From: Alishewanella longhuensis
GTDB lineage: Bacteria; Pseudomonadota; Gammaproteobacteria; Enterobacterales; Alteromonadaceae
DNA length: 64,000 nt
Assembly: GCF_014653435.1 (NCBI RefSeq)
Contig: NZ_BNAO01000002.1
Coordinates: forward strand, 251,633-315,632
Reading direction: 5' to 3'
Shown here piece by piece: positions 25,504 to 34,527 of this stretch. The notes beneath the pieces were generated by a model. That model was not told the origin of the DNA, made no database searches, and was given only the letters and a program-made list of their open reading frames with translations. Made by a program: the position numbers and the translations under genes. Numbering within the stretch: position 1 is the first letter of the stretch; each line of letters begins with the position of its first letter.

Positions 25504-26742
25504 TTAAACCAGCATATAGCCAGCAGAGGCCTCTGGTTTAGTTACAGGCAGAATACTCAAGGCGTACTGTAAATCTGCCAGTATATCGTCAATATGCTCC
25601 AGGCCCACCGACAGGCGAATTAGCCCATCACTAATACCTGCTGCGGCCCGCTCTGCTGCTGTGTAAGGACTATGGGTCATCGAGGCGGGGTGCTGCACCA
25701 GCGACTCGGCATCCCCTAGGCTAACCGCTAAACTAAACAGTTTAAAGCGGTTGATCACCTGCCGGCTCTGCTCTAAATCAGCCTTTAATTCAAACGCCAG
25801 TACGCCACCGGCAGCTTTCATCTGTTTACCGATAAAGCGATAACCTGGATGGCTGGGTAAACCAGGATAATGCACTACTGCTACCGCTGGATGCGTTGCT
25901 AAAAACTCTGCGACCTGCTGAGCACTGTCACAATGGCGTTGCAAACGCACCGCCAAAGTTTTTAAACCGCGAATGATTAACCAAGCATCATGTGGACTTA
26001 TGGTCGCGCCCATATCTTTTAACGTTGTTAGCTTAATGAGATTAATTTTCTCCGCATCCGATACGATGATCCCGGCTACCACATCTCCATGGCCATTGAG
26101 ATATTTGGTAGCACTATGAATCACGATATCAGCACCAAAGAGGGCGGGTTGCTGCAGTAAGGGAGTCATAAAAGTATTATCTATTACTGACAAGATACCA
26201 TGCTGCCGGCAAAGTCCGCATAAGAATGCTAAATCCAACACCACCAGACTAGGATTAATAGGCGTTTCAGCAAACAACATTTTGGTATTGGGCTTAATAG
26301 CTGCGCATACTGCGGCATGATCAGTCATATCCACAAAGCTGACTTCAATGCCATATCGGCTAAATTGGTGGCTAAACAAAGCAAAGCTACAGCCATAAAG
26401 GGTATTAGAAGCGATCAGATGATCGCCGTGCTGCAAGAAAGCCATAGTTGACGCCGCTACGGCGCCCATACCGGTGGCAGTGGCCGCCGCATCGGCCATC
26501 CCCTCTAAAGCGGCAACTTTTAATTCTAACTCTCGCGTGGTTGGATTCCCCAAACGGGTATAAATATACCCAGCCTCATCGCCAGCAAAACGCGCAGCGC
26601 CCTGTTCGGCGCTATCAAACACGAAGGTAGAAGTTTGGTACAAAGGTGTACTAAGCGCACCATAAGGTTGTTTGGTTTTACCTGCATGAATACAGAGTGT
26701 TTCAGGATGTTTATTATTGTTATTTGTCATAATGTCTACCAT
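25504..26742 (-). CDS. megL: Methionine gamma-lyase
   Basis: 412 residues, Cys/Met-metabolism PLP family. Breaks L-methionine into methanethiol, ammonia and 2-oxobutyrate. PLP lysine in IHSATKYLNGHGD near 215; YTRLGNPT near 61; the substrate-specificity cysteine in NTLYGCSFAL near 120 matches the methionine gamma-lyase type rather than cystathionine synthases; SLGDAESLVQHPASMTHS near 345. Start is the ATG at 26742 or a second ATG four codons on (26730); neither has a strong ribosome site. Confidence 0.92.
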   Translation of the reverse strand: MVDIMTNNNNKHPETLCIHAGKTKQPYGALSTPLYQTSTFVFDSAEQGAARFAGDEAGYIYTRLGNPTTRELELKVAALEGMADAAATATGMGAVAASTMAFLQHGDHLIASNTLYGCSFALFSHQFSRYGIEVSFVDMTDHAAVCAAIKPNTKMLFAETPINPSLVVLDLAFLCGLCRQHGILSVIDNTFMTPLLQQPALFGADIVIHSATKYLNGHGDVVAGIIVSDAEKINLIKLTTLKDMGATISPHDAWLIIRGLKTLAVRLQRHCDSAQQVAEFLATHPAVAVVHYPGLPSHPGYRFIGKQMKAAGGVLAFELKADLEQSRQVINRFKLFSLAVSLGDAESLVQHPASMTHSPYTAAERAAAGISDGLIRLSVGLEHIDDILADLQYALSILPVTKPEASAGYMLV

Positions 26743-26852
26743 AGAAGGTTACTCGATAACTCCCCTACAGCATTAACAGAAAGGCACAAAATTGGAAGCA
26801 AGCCAGACGGCTTGCTATCCACAATATTGAAAAATTTCAGTCGTAAAAACTG

Positions 26853-27866
26853 TCAGTTTTTATTGTCAGTCGCTGGCGCTGCAGTAAAACGGCTAACAAG
26901 GGCTTTACTCAGATCGCTAAAATTAAGCTTTTGCGCGGCATTTAGCGGTAACGGTCGTAGTTGCTGCTGCGCCAAATAGCCTAACCTTGCCACCAACAAC
27001 CCAGCTATAATCCCCTGACCTGCGCGAGCTGAAAGCCTAGCCGTTAACTCGCTACTGAGTAAATCGCCGGCCATATCCAGCGCTAATTCTGAACCACCAG
27101 CCCACAACAAGGCTGCTAATGCCCGTTTTAGCATCGCTAAGCTGCGTAGCTGCCCCACGGGTGCACCATATAGTTCAGCAAGCTCCCTCAACATTCTGCT
27201 GCTCCGCCAAATAACCAACACCATATCGGCTAGCGCAAAGGGACTAATCGCCACGGCAAGACTGCTATCGGTACTCGCTCGCCAAATCAATTGTTGGGCT
27301 TTTTTATCCACGGTACTCAGGACCAAGCGGTCGAATAACTGCAGTTGTTCTTGATCACTATGCTCTGGGGTAACAGCCTGACGCCATTGTGCAGCGACAT
27401 CTACGACGTTATTTTCAGGCATTACCTGCAAAATGCCCTCACATAATCCCCGAGCCTCTCCAAACTGCACGCTCTGTGCAATACGGGCTGCTTGTTGTTG
27501 CCATTGTTGATTTAATTTAAGACGGCGCCATAAACGCCACTCGCGCCAACTCACAATCACCAGTAAGCTCAGCAGCACAACACTTAGTAAACTCGGTAAG
27601 AGCGCAGAAAGAATACTCTGTTGCCAACTTTGCTGCAGCCATTGGCCCCATTGCCACACGCCCATTAATACAAGCAGCAACAGTGCCAGTGTCATTAAAA
27701 ACCCGATCCAACTTCGCTTTGCTGTTGTTGCTGTCGCACTAACGGCCACATCAACAGCAAAAGCGTTGTCGGCAAACTGTTGGCGTTGTTGCAATTTTGG
27801 ATTGACAGTCGAGGTTTTTGGCTGAACCGAAGCCGCAAAACGCTGTGCCGGTTTAAGTTCACTCAT
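26853..27866 (-). CDS. ycjF: YcjF-family inner-membrane protein
   Basis: 337 residues. Two hydrophobic helices, about 53-73 and 84-105, follow a polar N-terminus; the DUF697 domain fills about 190-320 (TVDKKAQQLIWRAS, ISPFALADMVLVIWRSSRML, YGAPVGQLRSLAMLKRAL). Role unknown, associated with the phage-shock regulon in enterics. Its ATG overlaps the ycjX stop by four bases. In E. coli ycjX-ycjF lie next to tyrR; here megL and phhAB sit between. Confidence 0.93.
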   Translation of the reverse strand: MSELKPAQRFAASVQPKTSTVNPKLQQRQQFADNAFAVDVAVSATATTAKRSWIGFLMTLALLLLVLMGVWQWGQWLQQSWQQSILSALLPSLLSVVLLSLLVIVSWREWRLWRRLKLNQQWQQQAARIAQSVQFGEARGLCEGILQVMPENNVVDVAAQWRQAVTPEHSDQEQLQLFDRLVLSTVDKKAQQLIWRASTDSSLAVAISPFALADMVLVIWRSSRMLRELAELYGAPVGQLRSLAMLKRALAALLWAGGSELALDMAGDLLSSELTARLSARAGQGIIAGLLVARLGYLAQQQLRPLPLNAAQKLNFSDLSKALVSRFTAAPATDNKN

Positions 27867-29248
27867 TGCAGTTTGTCTCCGAGTAGAAACTCCAGTGCAT
27901 GATCCATTCGCACATGAGGTAGTGGTTGCTGCATGCTAAGAGCAAGCGGCGCCAGCGCAGGGAACTGAAAAGGATGACATTGAAACAAGGCCGCATCTGG
28001 CAAGCTGGCGGGTACATCACCAGGAAACAGCGTCACTGGCGCGATAGCGCCTAACTCTCGTCCACTAATGCAGGGATATTTCTGTCCTTGCTGCTCGACA
28101 AAACCGGTAGTACTTGCCCGAATAGCTGCTAATGCCATAGCTTCGCTGTGAGCTGCTGCATAATGACTGTGCTTAATCGGTTGCTGTAGTAATTGCTGCA
28201 GCAATAAGGTCAGCGCTTTATGTTGTTCCGGCGTTACATGATCTGCTTTACTCGCGGCGAAAAGGACTTTAGTAATTTGAGGTTTAAACAGCCTGCCCAG
28301 CAAGCTGGTTGGACCATAGCGAAAACTCTGCATAATCAGCCCCAAGGCTTGCTGCAGCTCTTGCATCGCAGCGTGTCCGGCATTCAGGGCCGATAAGCAA
28401 TCTACCAACACGACTTGACGATCTAAACGTGAAAAATGCTGTTTGTAAAAAGGTTTAATGACGTAATTACAATAACTTTGATAGTGTGCAGTTACACGCT
28501 GCAACAAAGGACTCGCAGTAACAATTTGCTCGGGTAATAAAGGAAACAGTTGCAACATAGGTGCACCAGCTAACTCTCCCGGCACTAACAATCTACCTGG
28601 CTGATGTAAATAAGTGCCGGCATGTTCGCAAAATTGTTGCAGCAAAGCACTGTAGGCCTCTGTCAGGTGCTGCAACTGCAATTCGCTGATATCGTTTAAA
28701 TCAGTTTGCTGCAATAACTCGGCAAAAGGCTTACTGAGTGCCTGACGATGAGGTTGACGAAACAGTTGCCAGCAAAACTCAGACCACTGCTGATAATCTT
28801 GTTGGAGCATTGGCAAATCCAGGAGCCACTCACCCGGGTAGTCCACTAGCTCTAATTGCAACTCGCTGTGGTTTTGCAAACGTGCCCGCATACCACTGCC
28901 TGGCTTATACCTTAAGGTTAAATTAAGCTGACTCCATCCGGTAGTCGATGGCGGCCATTGGGGCGGCTGTTGCAACAGGTATTGTAAATTGTGCTCATAT
29001 GGAAAACGGGGTAACGCTAAAGGTTGCATCGTGGCCAAACGCCCCCCCAGATAACGTCCTTGTTGCACTACCGAAAAAAAAGGTAGGTGTGTGGGTTGAT
29101 CACCTAAAGTTAACTGGTGTATCAACGAGGTAATGAAAGCGGTTTTACCGGCACCGCTTAAACCGGTCACGCCCAGCCGTATATGCCGGTCCAAAGCGCG
29201 ATTTCCCAGTTGCCGGCCCTGATACTGTATATCGTCTAACCAGCTCAT
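27863..29248 (-). CDS. ycjX: YcjX-family P-loop protein
   Basis: 461 residues, DUF463. Walker A is GLSGAGKTAF near residue 30; a DYPGEWLLDLP motif near 135 resembles the G3 (DxxG) of GTPases, and FAASKADHVTPEQ near 330 a G4-like NKxD variant (SKAD). Probably a GTPase-like partner of YcjF at the membrane under envelope stress; substrate unknown. It follows pspC by 33 bases. Confidence 0.93.
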   Translation of the reverse strand: MSWLDDIQYQGRQLGNRALDRHIRLGVTGLSGAGKTAFITSLIHQLTLGDQPTHLPFFSVVQQGRYLGGRLATMQPLALPRFPYEHNLQYLLQQPPQWPPSTTGWSQLNLTLRYKPGSGMRARLQNHSELQLELVDYPGEWLLDLPMLQQDYQQWSEFCWQLFRQPHRQALSKPFAELLQQTDLNDISELQLQHLTEAYSALLQQFCEHAGTYLHQPGRLLVPGELAGAPMLQLFPLLPEQIVTASPLLQRVTAHYQSYCNYVIKPFYKQHFSRLDRQVVLVDCLSALNAGHAAMQELQQALGLIMQSFRYGPTSLLGRLFKPQITKVLFAASKADHVTPEQHKALTLLLQQLLQQPIKHSHYAAAHSEAMALAAIRASTTGFVEQQGQKYPCISGRELGAIAPVTLFPGDVPASLPDAALFQCHPFQFPALAPLALSMQQPLPHVRMDHALEFLLGDKLQ

Positions 29249-29281
29249 ACTTTATGTAGTTCCTTAACAAGGTTGCCAATT

Positions 29282-29698
29282 TTACAGGTTGTTAAATTCG
29301 CGATTTAGCTGAAAACGATTTGAGGTAACATGCCGTTCCATATCACGTAGCTTTAATTCCATACTGTTAAACTGGTGATTTAAATGCTGCAATGCCTGTT
29401 TCGGTGATTCACCGCGTTGCCAAACCCGGGTTTTTAGCTCTACCGGCCTATCGGCATAGGCGGTAGCACTGCTTCCGGCGGCGAGATGTTTCGCCGCTTT
29501 AGACTTTTTTTCCAGTACCACCCAGGCAGCAATATAAAGCACAAAGATGATACCACTACCGCCGAGAAAAAAAGCTGATACAGTGATAATCCGCACTAAC
29601 CATAGCTCCCAACCAAAGTAATCGGCGATACCGGCACAGACCCCGGCAATTTTGCCATTTTCATCGTCTCTGAGTAGCTCGCGTTTTTTACTTATCAT
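29282..29698 (-). CDS. pspC: Phage-shock protein C
   Basis: 138 residues from the ATG at 29698 (MISKKRELLRDD), preceded by GGAG. PspC domain about 8-65: KIAGVCAGIADYFGWELWLVRI, then a hydrophobic helix (GIIFVLYIAAWVV). The cytoplasmic C-terminal part is charged. With PspB it senses membrane damage and removes PspA from PspF. It overlaps the end of pspB by 11 bases. Confidence 0.95.
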   Translation of the reverse strand: MISKKRELLRDDENGKIAGVCAGIADYFGWELWLVRIITVSAFFLGGSGIIFVLYIAAWVVLEKKSKAAKHLAAGSSATAYADRPVELKTRVWQRGESPKQALQHLNHQFNSMELKLRDMERHVTSNRFQLNREFNNL

Positions 29699-29927
29699 GC
29701 TGAGTTCTCCATCTTGGACTATCGGCATCTAAAATAGCTTCAAGCGTTTTAATTCTTTCCGCCATTTTTTCAGCTTTGAGCGTTAGCTCGTTTAACTGGT
29801 TCAGCTCACTGTCGCTTAAACCTTGTTTGATCTTATTTTTACTACGGTAATGCATAATCACCCATAGCGGTGCTACAAAGATCATAAACAAAATCAATGG
29901 CACAAAAATAATCTCATGAATATCCAT
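29688..29927 (-). CDS. pspB: Phage-shock protein B
   Basis: 79 residues. One N-terminal helix (IIFVPLILFMIFVAPLWVIMHY) then a coiled-coil tail (QLNELTLKAEKMAERIKTLEAIL), the standard PspB plan. Membrane partner of PspC. It lies between pspA and pspC, behind a hairpin that spans the pspA stop. Confidence 0.95.
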   Translation of the reverse strand: MDIHEIIFVPLILFMIFVAPLWVIMHYRSKNKIKQGLSDSELNQLNELTLKAEKMAERIKTLEAILDADSPRWRTQHDK

Positions 29928-29947
29928 CGGTTAGTCCTTGCTTAGTA

Positions 29948-29970
29948 AAGACGCCCTACTCAGGCGTCTT
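29948..29970 (-). other. Intercistronic hairpin across the pspA stop codon
   Basis: AAGACGCC / GGCGTCTT with a seven-base loop; the pspA TGA lies in the hairpin. On the minus strand only three Ts follow, so it would attenuate or protect the pspA mRNA end rather than fully terminate. Confidence 0.6.
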
Positions 29971-30640
29971 TTTTCTGATTATTCTGGTTGCTCATTTTGG
30001 CTTTTAACGCCGCCAGTTCGTTATCAATCTTATCTTGTGCTGCTAATTCAGCAAACTCATCTTTTAGGCTTTTCTTACCTAAATCATAAGCTTCTACCTG
30101 CGCTTCTAAAGAATCAATCTTTTGCTCGTAGCGCTCAAACTTGTACATAGCATCATTAATGCGATTGCTATCCAATGTTTTCTTTACCTCTAAGCGGCTA
30201 GCAACAGTTTGCTGACGCATCAACATACTCTTTTGCCGAGCTTTGGCATCCGCCAGTTTTTCCTGCAACTGCCCCACTTCATCCTGTAATTTACTGATAT
30301 GCTCATCTAAATTGGCAATATCACGATTTACAGCGGCAGCCTGATCGGCGGCTTTTTGCCGTTCAATTAAGGCGGCACGTGCCAGATCGTCGCGCTCTTT
30401 AGATAATGCCAGCTCAGCCTTGGCCTGCCAATCGGCGGTTTCCTCTTCCAGACGGCTAACCAGCCGTTGTAATTCTTTTTTCTCCGCAATCGTCTTAGCC
30501 GAAGAAGAACGCACCTCAACTAATGTATCCTCCATTTCCTGAATAATCAGGCGGACCATTTTTTCCGGATCTTCGGCCTTATCCAGCAAAGCATTCAGAT
30601 TGGAGTTCACGATGTCGGAAAAGCGTGAAAAAATACCCAT
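29960..30640 (-). CDS. pspA: Phage-shock protein A
   Basis: 226 residues, PspA/IM30 family, almost wholly helical coiled coil. MGIFSRFSDIVNSNLNALLDKAEDPEKM is the amphipathic membrane-binding start; LVRLEEE-type heptads run to about 190. It inhibits PspF and, when released, supports damaged inner membrane. First gene of pspABC, divergent from pspF with a sigma-54-like site between them. Confidence 0.97.
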   Translation of the reverse strand: MGIFSRFSDIVNSNLNALLDKAEDPEKMVRLIIQEMEDTLVEVRSSSAKTIAEKKELQRLVSRLEEETADWQAKAELALSKERDDLARAALIERQKAADQAAAVNRDIANLDEHISKLQDEVGQLQEKLADAKARQKSMLMRQQTVASRLEVKKTLDSNRINDAMYKFERYEQKIDSLEAQVEAYDLGKKSLKDEFAELAAQDKIDNELAALKAKMSNQNNQKKDA

Positions 30641-30687
30641 AATAGTTACCTCTTTGTTGGTATGAATGTCATAGACACTTAATGTTA

Positions 30688-30704
30688 TTCAGGTTTCTTG
30701 CCAA
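30688..30704 (-). promoter_or_regulatory. Candidate sigma-54 promoter of pspABC
   Basis: TTGGCAAG-AAAC-CTGAA on the minus strand, 48 bases before the pspA ATG. The -24 TTGGCA is good; the -12 element reads TGA where GC is usual, at the right GG-N10-G spacing. psp operons are sigma-54 driven through PspF, which lies alongside. Confidence 0.55.
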
Positions 30705-30826
30705 CTTGTTTTTATATTTTAAGGCTATGATTTTAATTGCTTTTATTTATTTTAAAATTTCACTGTTGCCCAACGCGATTATGAAATACACTATTAATTA
30801 GCTAATTTCACTAACTTGTAGCCGCT

Positions 30827-31906
30827 ATGAATCGAAAGTATCAGCAAGATAACCTTATTGGCCAAGCCAACAGCTTTTTGAATGTACTGGACCAGGTGTC
30901 ACAACTGGCACCACTGGACAAGCCGGTGCTGATAATTGGTGAACGGGGCACTGGTAAAGAGTTGATTGCTGCTCGACTGCATTTTTTATCAAAACGTTGG
31001 GATCAGCAATACCAAACGCTAAATTGCGCCGCTTTAAACGAGAACCTTTTGGAGAGTGAGCTGTTTGGGCATGAAGCTGGGGCTTTCACCGGCGCCAGCA
31101 AGCGACATGAAGGCCGCTTTGAACGCGCTAGTGGCGGCACGCTTTTTCTGGATGAGTTAGCAAATACCCCGGCCATGGTGCAAGAAAAGTTATTACGCGT
31201 TATCGAGTATGGTGAGTTTGAGCGAGTTGGTGGTAGCAGACCCATCCGGGTCGATGTGCGGTTAATTTGTGCAACCAATGAAGATTTGCCATCGATGGCA
31301 GAGCAAGGCGAGTTTCGTGCCGATCTTTTAGACCGCTTGGCGTTTGATGTGATTACGCTGCCTCCCATGCGCGAGCGTAGGGAAGACATCTTACAGCTGG
31401 CAGATCACTTTGCGGTTAATATGGCGCGGGAGTTAGGGCTAGAATTATTTAGTGGCTTTACCGAGCGAGCTAAGCGCACTCTACTCGATCACGACTGGCC
31501 TGGTAACGTCCGCGAACTAAAAAACGTGGTAGAGCGTGCCGTTTATCGAAATAACAACGCCTATGTACCTGTCCACCATATCCAGCTAGATCCTTTTGAA
31601 TCGGCATTTCGTCCGCAGAAACGGATACGAACTCAGGCAAAACCGCTGCCAGCAACGAGTATTCCCGAAGTGATGGCTGCGGCCCCCGTTAGCATTACTG
31701 CCAGTAGTACAACACAAAATACGCTCGATTTTAGCCAACCATTAGACTTTAAAATTTTATCACAAGACTTTGAAATTAATTTAATCAAGCAAGCACTAGC
31801 CGCTAGCCAGTATAATCAGAAAAAAACCGCTGATATGTTAGGATTAACCTACCATCAGTTGCGGGGCTATATGAAAAAATATCAATTACTGGACAGTCAA
31901 CAGTGA
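30827..31906 (+). CDS. pspF: Psp operon transcriptional activator PspF
   Basis: 359 residues, sigma-54 enhancer-binding protein without a receiver domain. AAA+ with Walker A GERGTGKELIAA near 43, the sigma-54 loop EAGAFTGASK near 85, Walker B GGTLFLDELA near 102 and WPGNVRELKNVVERAVYR near 223. The C-terminal helix-turn-helix is NQKKTADMLGLTYHQLRGYMKKY. It has no signal input domain, as expected when PspA is the regulator. Its TGA overlaps the sapA GTG start. Confidence 0.96.
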   Translation: MNRKYQQDNLIGQANSFLNVLDQVSQLAPLDKPVLIIGERGTGKELIAARLHFLSKRWDQQYQTLNCAALNENLLESELFGHEAGAFTGASKRHEGRFERASGGTLFLDELANTPAMVQEKLLRVIEYGEFERVGGSRPIRVDVRLICATNEDLPSMAEQGEFRADLLDRLAFDVITLPPMRERREDILQLADHFAVNMARELGLELFSGFTERAKRTLLDHDWPGNVRELKNVVERAVYRNNNAYVPVHHIQLDPFESAFRPQKRIRTQAKPLPATSIPEVMAAAPVSITASSTTQNTLDFSQPLDFKILSQDFEINLIKQALAASQYNQKKTADMLGLTYHQLRGYMKKYQLLDSQQ

Positions 31907-33513
31907 AAAAAAAGTGCTTTATCGCGGCCGCCACGCTGTTGCTGCTCTGTGCCTGCCAGCAAGAATTACCGGAAAACATTCGTTCAGGCCTGGTCTACTG
32001 TGCAGAGGGGGCTCCGGAAAGTTTTAACCCACAACGGGTAACCTCCGGCACCACTATCGATATTGTCAGTCAGCAACTTTATGATCGGTTGCTCGATATC
32101 GATGCGCGAAATGGCGACTTACTGCCGGGCCTGGCGATTTCCTGGCAACGTTCTACTGATGGCTTAACGTATGACTTTAATTTGCGGCAGGATGTCGCTT
32201 TTCATCATACCAGCTACTTTACTCCAAGCCGGCCCTTTAATGCTGAAGATGTGGTTTTTACCTTTAACCGCATTATGGATCCAACCCATCCGTATCACTT
32301 TTTGGGTGGCGGTATTTACCCCTACTTTCAGAGTGTGGATTGGGCGAGTCTGGTAGAAAGTGTCAGTGCCAGTTCTCCTTACCAGGTACGTTTTCAATTA
32401 AGCCGGCCTGACAGCTCTTTTTTAGCTAACCTGGCTACTGACTTTGCCGCCATCTTATCGGCAGAATACGGCGCGGCTATGCTCACTGAGGGCCAACCAC
32501 AATGGTTAGATAGCCGCCCTATTGGCACGGGGCCATTTCGTTTTAAAGAATATCAAAAAGATGTGTTGGTGCGTTTATATCGCCACAATCACTATTGGCA
32601 GGGCCAGGCAGCTATGGAGCAATTAGTGTTTGATATAGTGCCAAATAATGCCAGACGAATGGCAAAGTTGCTCACGCACGAATGTGATATTGTAGCTTTT
32701 CCCCGTTTGGCAGAGTTATCACTGATCACTGAACGCCCCGATGTTAAGGTACAAGAAAGTACCAGTATGAACGTAGGCTTCTGGGCCTTTAATACCCAAA
32801 AACCACCTTTTGATCAGATAAAAGTGCGGCAGGCATTAGCGCTGGCCATTAATCAAAATGCAATCCTACAAGCCGTGTATTTTAATCAGGCCACTGCAGC
32901 GAAAGGGGTATTACCCCCTACGTCTTGGGCCTTTGATGCCGAGCTGCCTAACGCCGAATATAACCCACAGCAAGCAAGAGCCTTACTGGCCGAAGCGGGC
33001 TTAAGCCAGGGCTTTATTATGGATATCTGGGCGATGCCGGTGCAGCGTTTGTATAACCCGAATGCACTCAAAATGGCTGAATTGATACAAGCCGATCTGG
33101 CACAAATCGGCGTCACGGCAAATATCATCAGTTATGAATGGAACACCTTTCGCCGCAAATTATCCGAAGGCGAGCATGACTCGGTACTCATTGGCTGGGC
33201 AGCTGATAATGCCGATCCGGATAACTTTTTTCGACCTTTACTCAGCTGTGCTGCCGCTGACAGCGGCAGCAACAGGGCCCATTGGTGCGATCCGGTGTTC
33301 GATCAATTGTTACACCAAGCGCTTAGCACCGACGACCAACAGCAACGTCGGGCGTACTATCTCGCTGCACAGCGATATTTGCACGCAGCGAAACCCTTAG
33401 TTGCCCTAGCACATTCACAACGTTTTCAGGCTATTAATGCGAATGTGGAAGGCGTTAGCATCAACCCTTACGGTGGTATAGCCCTGTTTGGTGCCAGGCG
33501 GGTGACACCATGA
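31903..33513 (+). CDS. sapA: SapA-type peptide ABC transporter substrate-binding lipoprotein
   Basis: 536 residues, SBP_bac_5 family. Lipobox-like LCAC gives Cys18 as the likely lipidated residue. Family signatures are YCAEGAPESFNPQRV near 33, GLTYDFNLRQDVAFH near 86, RPFNAEDVVFTFNRIMDP near 108 and IGTGPFRFKEY near 206. The start is GTG in a four-base GTGA overlap with pspF, so translation is coupled. First gene of sapABCDF, linked to antimicrobial-peptide resistance and peptide uptake in enterics. Confidence 0.94.
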   Translation: MKKKCFIAAATLLLLCACQQELPENIRSGLVYCAEGAPESFNPQRVTSGTTIDIVSQQLYDRLLDIDARNGDLLPGLAISWQRSTDGLTYDFNLRQDVAFHHTSYFTPSRPFNAEDVVFTFNRIMDPTHPYHFLGGGIYPYFQSVDWASLVESVSASSPYQVRFQLSRPDSSFLANLATDFAAILSAEYGAAMLTEGQPQWLDSRPIGTGPFRFKEYQKDVLVRLYRHNHYWQGQAAMEQLVFDIVPNNARRMAKLLTHECDIVAFPRLAELSLITERPDVKVQESTSMNVGFWAFNTQKPPFDQIKVRQALALAINQNAILQAVYFNQATAAKGVLPPTSWAFDAELPNAEYNPQQARALLAEAGLSQGFIMDIWAMPVQRLYNPNALKMAELIQADLAQIGVTANIISYEWNTFRRKLSEGEHDSVLIGWAADNADPDNFFRPLLSCAAADSGSNRAHWCDPVFDQLLHQALSTDDQQQRRAYYLAAQRYLHAAKPLVALAHSQRFQAINANVEGVSINPYGGIALFGARRVTP

Positions 33514-34526
33514 TAGTATTTTTGCTACGTCGCCTATTTTTGCTCGGAACCGTATTATTTGGTCTTAGCGTTTTTGCATTTAGCTTAGGCTATTTATTTC
33601 CTGGTGACCCACTGCAAAATTTTAGCGGCATGCGCTACATCGACAGTACGCTGCGCGAACAGTTAATTCTGCAGTATCGATTAGATCAACCCTACAGTGC
33701 CCAGTATCTGGCATTTTTAGGCCGTATTTTACAAGGCGATTGGGGCTTATCTTTTGCCAGTCAGCAACCTTTATTAAAAGAGATCTGGCAAGTATTGCCT
33801 GCCACACTGGAACTCACCGCATACGCGCTACTGTTGTCTTTTATGCTGGGTGTACCTTTGGGCATTTTGGCTGCGATAAAGCCAGAAGGTACTATCGGTA
33901 AAAGTATTTCGGGTATCGCTCTGGTGGGTTATTCGTTACCCATTTTCTGGTGGGCTTTACTGCTGATTATGTTTTTCTCGGTTACCCTAGGTTGGCTACC
34001 ATCCGGCGGCCGTCTCGGTGTGCTCTACGAAGTTCCGACCATTACCGGTTTTATGTTATTGGACATTTTATTATCCGATGTCAGTTACCAGCACGCTGCG
34101 TTATGGGACGCTCTCCGACATCTGACACTGCCTACCTTAGTACTGGCAACCTACCCGACTACCGTGATGATCCGCTTCGTGCGTGACGCCATGCTGGATG
34201 TGTGGGAGCAAAATTACATTAAAACCGCTAAAGCCAAAGGGTTAAATCGGGTACAGGTGCTGTACCGGCATGGTCTGCGTAATGCCCTGCTACCGGTGAT
34301 CCGACAAATCGGTCTACAATTTAGTGCCTTGATTACCCTGGCTATGCTGACTGAGGTTATTTTTTCCTGGCCAGGTATTGGTCGCTGGCTGATTGACAGT
34401 ATTTATCAGCGAAACTTCCCGGCAATACAGGCTGGGCTGATGATTATCTCTACCTTGGTGATTACCATTAATATGCTCACCGAAATCTTACACACGCTGT
34501 TTAATCCGCTGGCCAGGAAGTATTAA
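33510..34526 (+). CDS. sapB: SapB-type peptide ABC transporter permease
   Basis: 338 residues, DppB-like permease. About six membrane helices; the N-terminal block is LFLLGTVLFGLSVFAFSLGY. The EAA loop is YIKTAKAKGLNRVQVLYRHGLRNALLPVI near 240, which couples to the ATPases. ATGA overlap with sapA. Confidence 0.95.
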   Translation: MIVFLLRRLFLLGTVLFGLSVFAFSLGYLFPGDPLQNFSGMRYIDSTLREQLILQYRLDQPYSAQYLAFLGRILQGDWGLSFASQQPLLKEIWQVLPATLELTAYALLLSFMLGVPLGILAAIKPEGTIGKSISGIALVGYSLPIFWWALLLIMFFSVTLGWLPSGGRLGVLYEVPTITGFMLLDILLSDVSYQHAALWDALRHLTLPTLVLATYPTTVMIRFVRDAMLDVWEQNYIKTAKAKGLNRVQVLYRHGLRNALLPVIRQIGLQFSALITLAMLTEVIFSWPGIGRWLIDSIYQRNFPAIQAGLMIISTLVITINMLTEILHTLFNPLARKY

Positions 34527-34527
34527 C

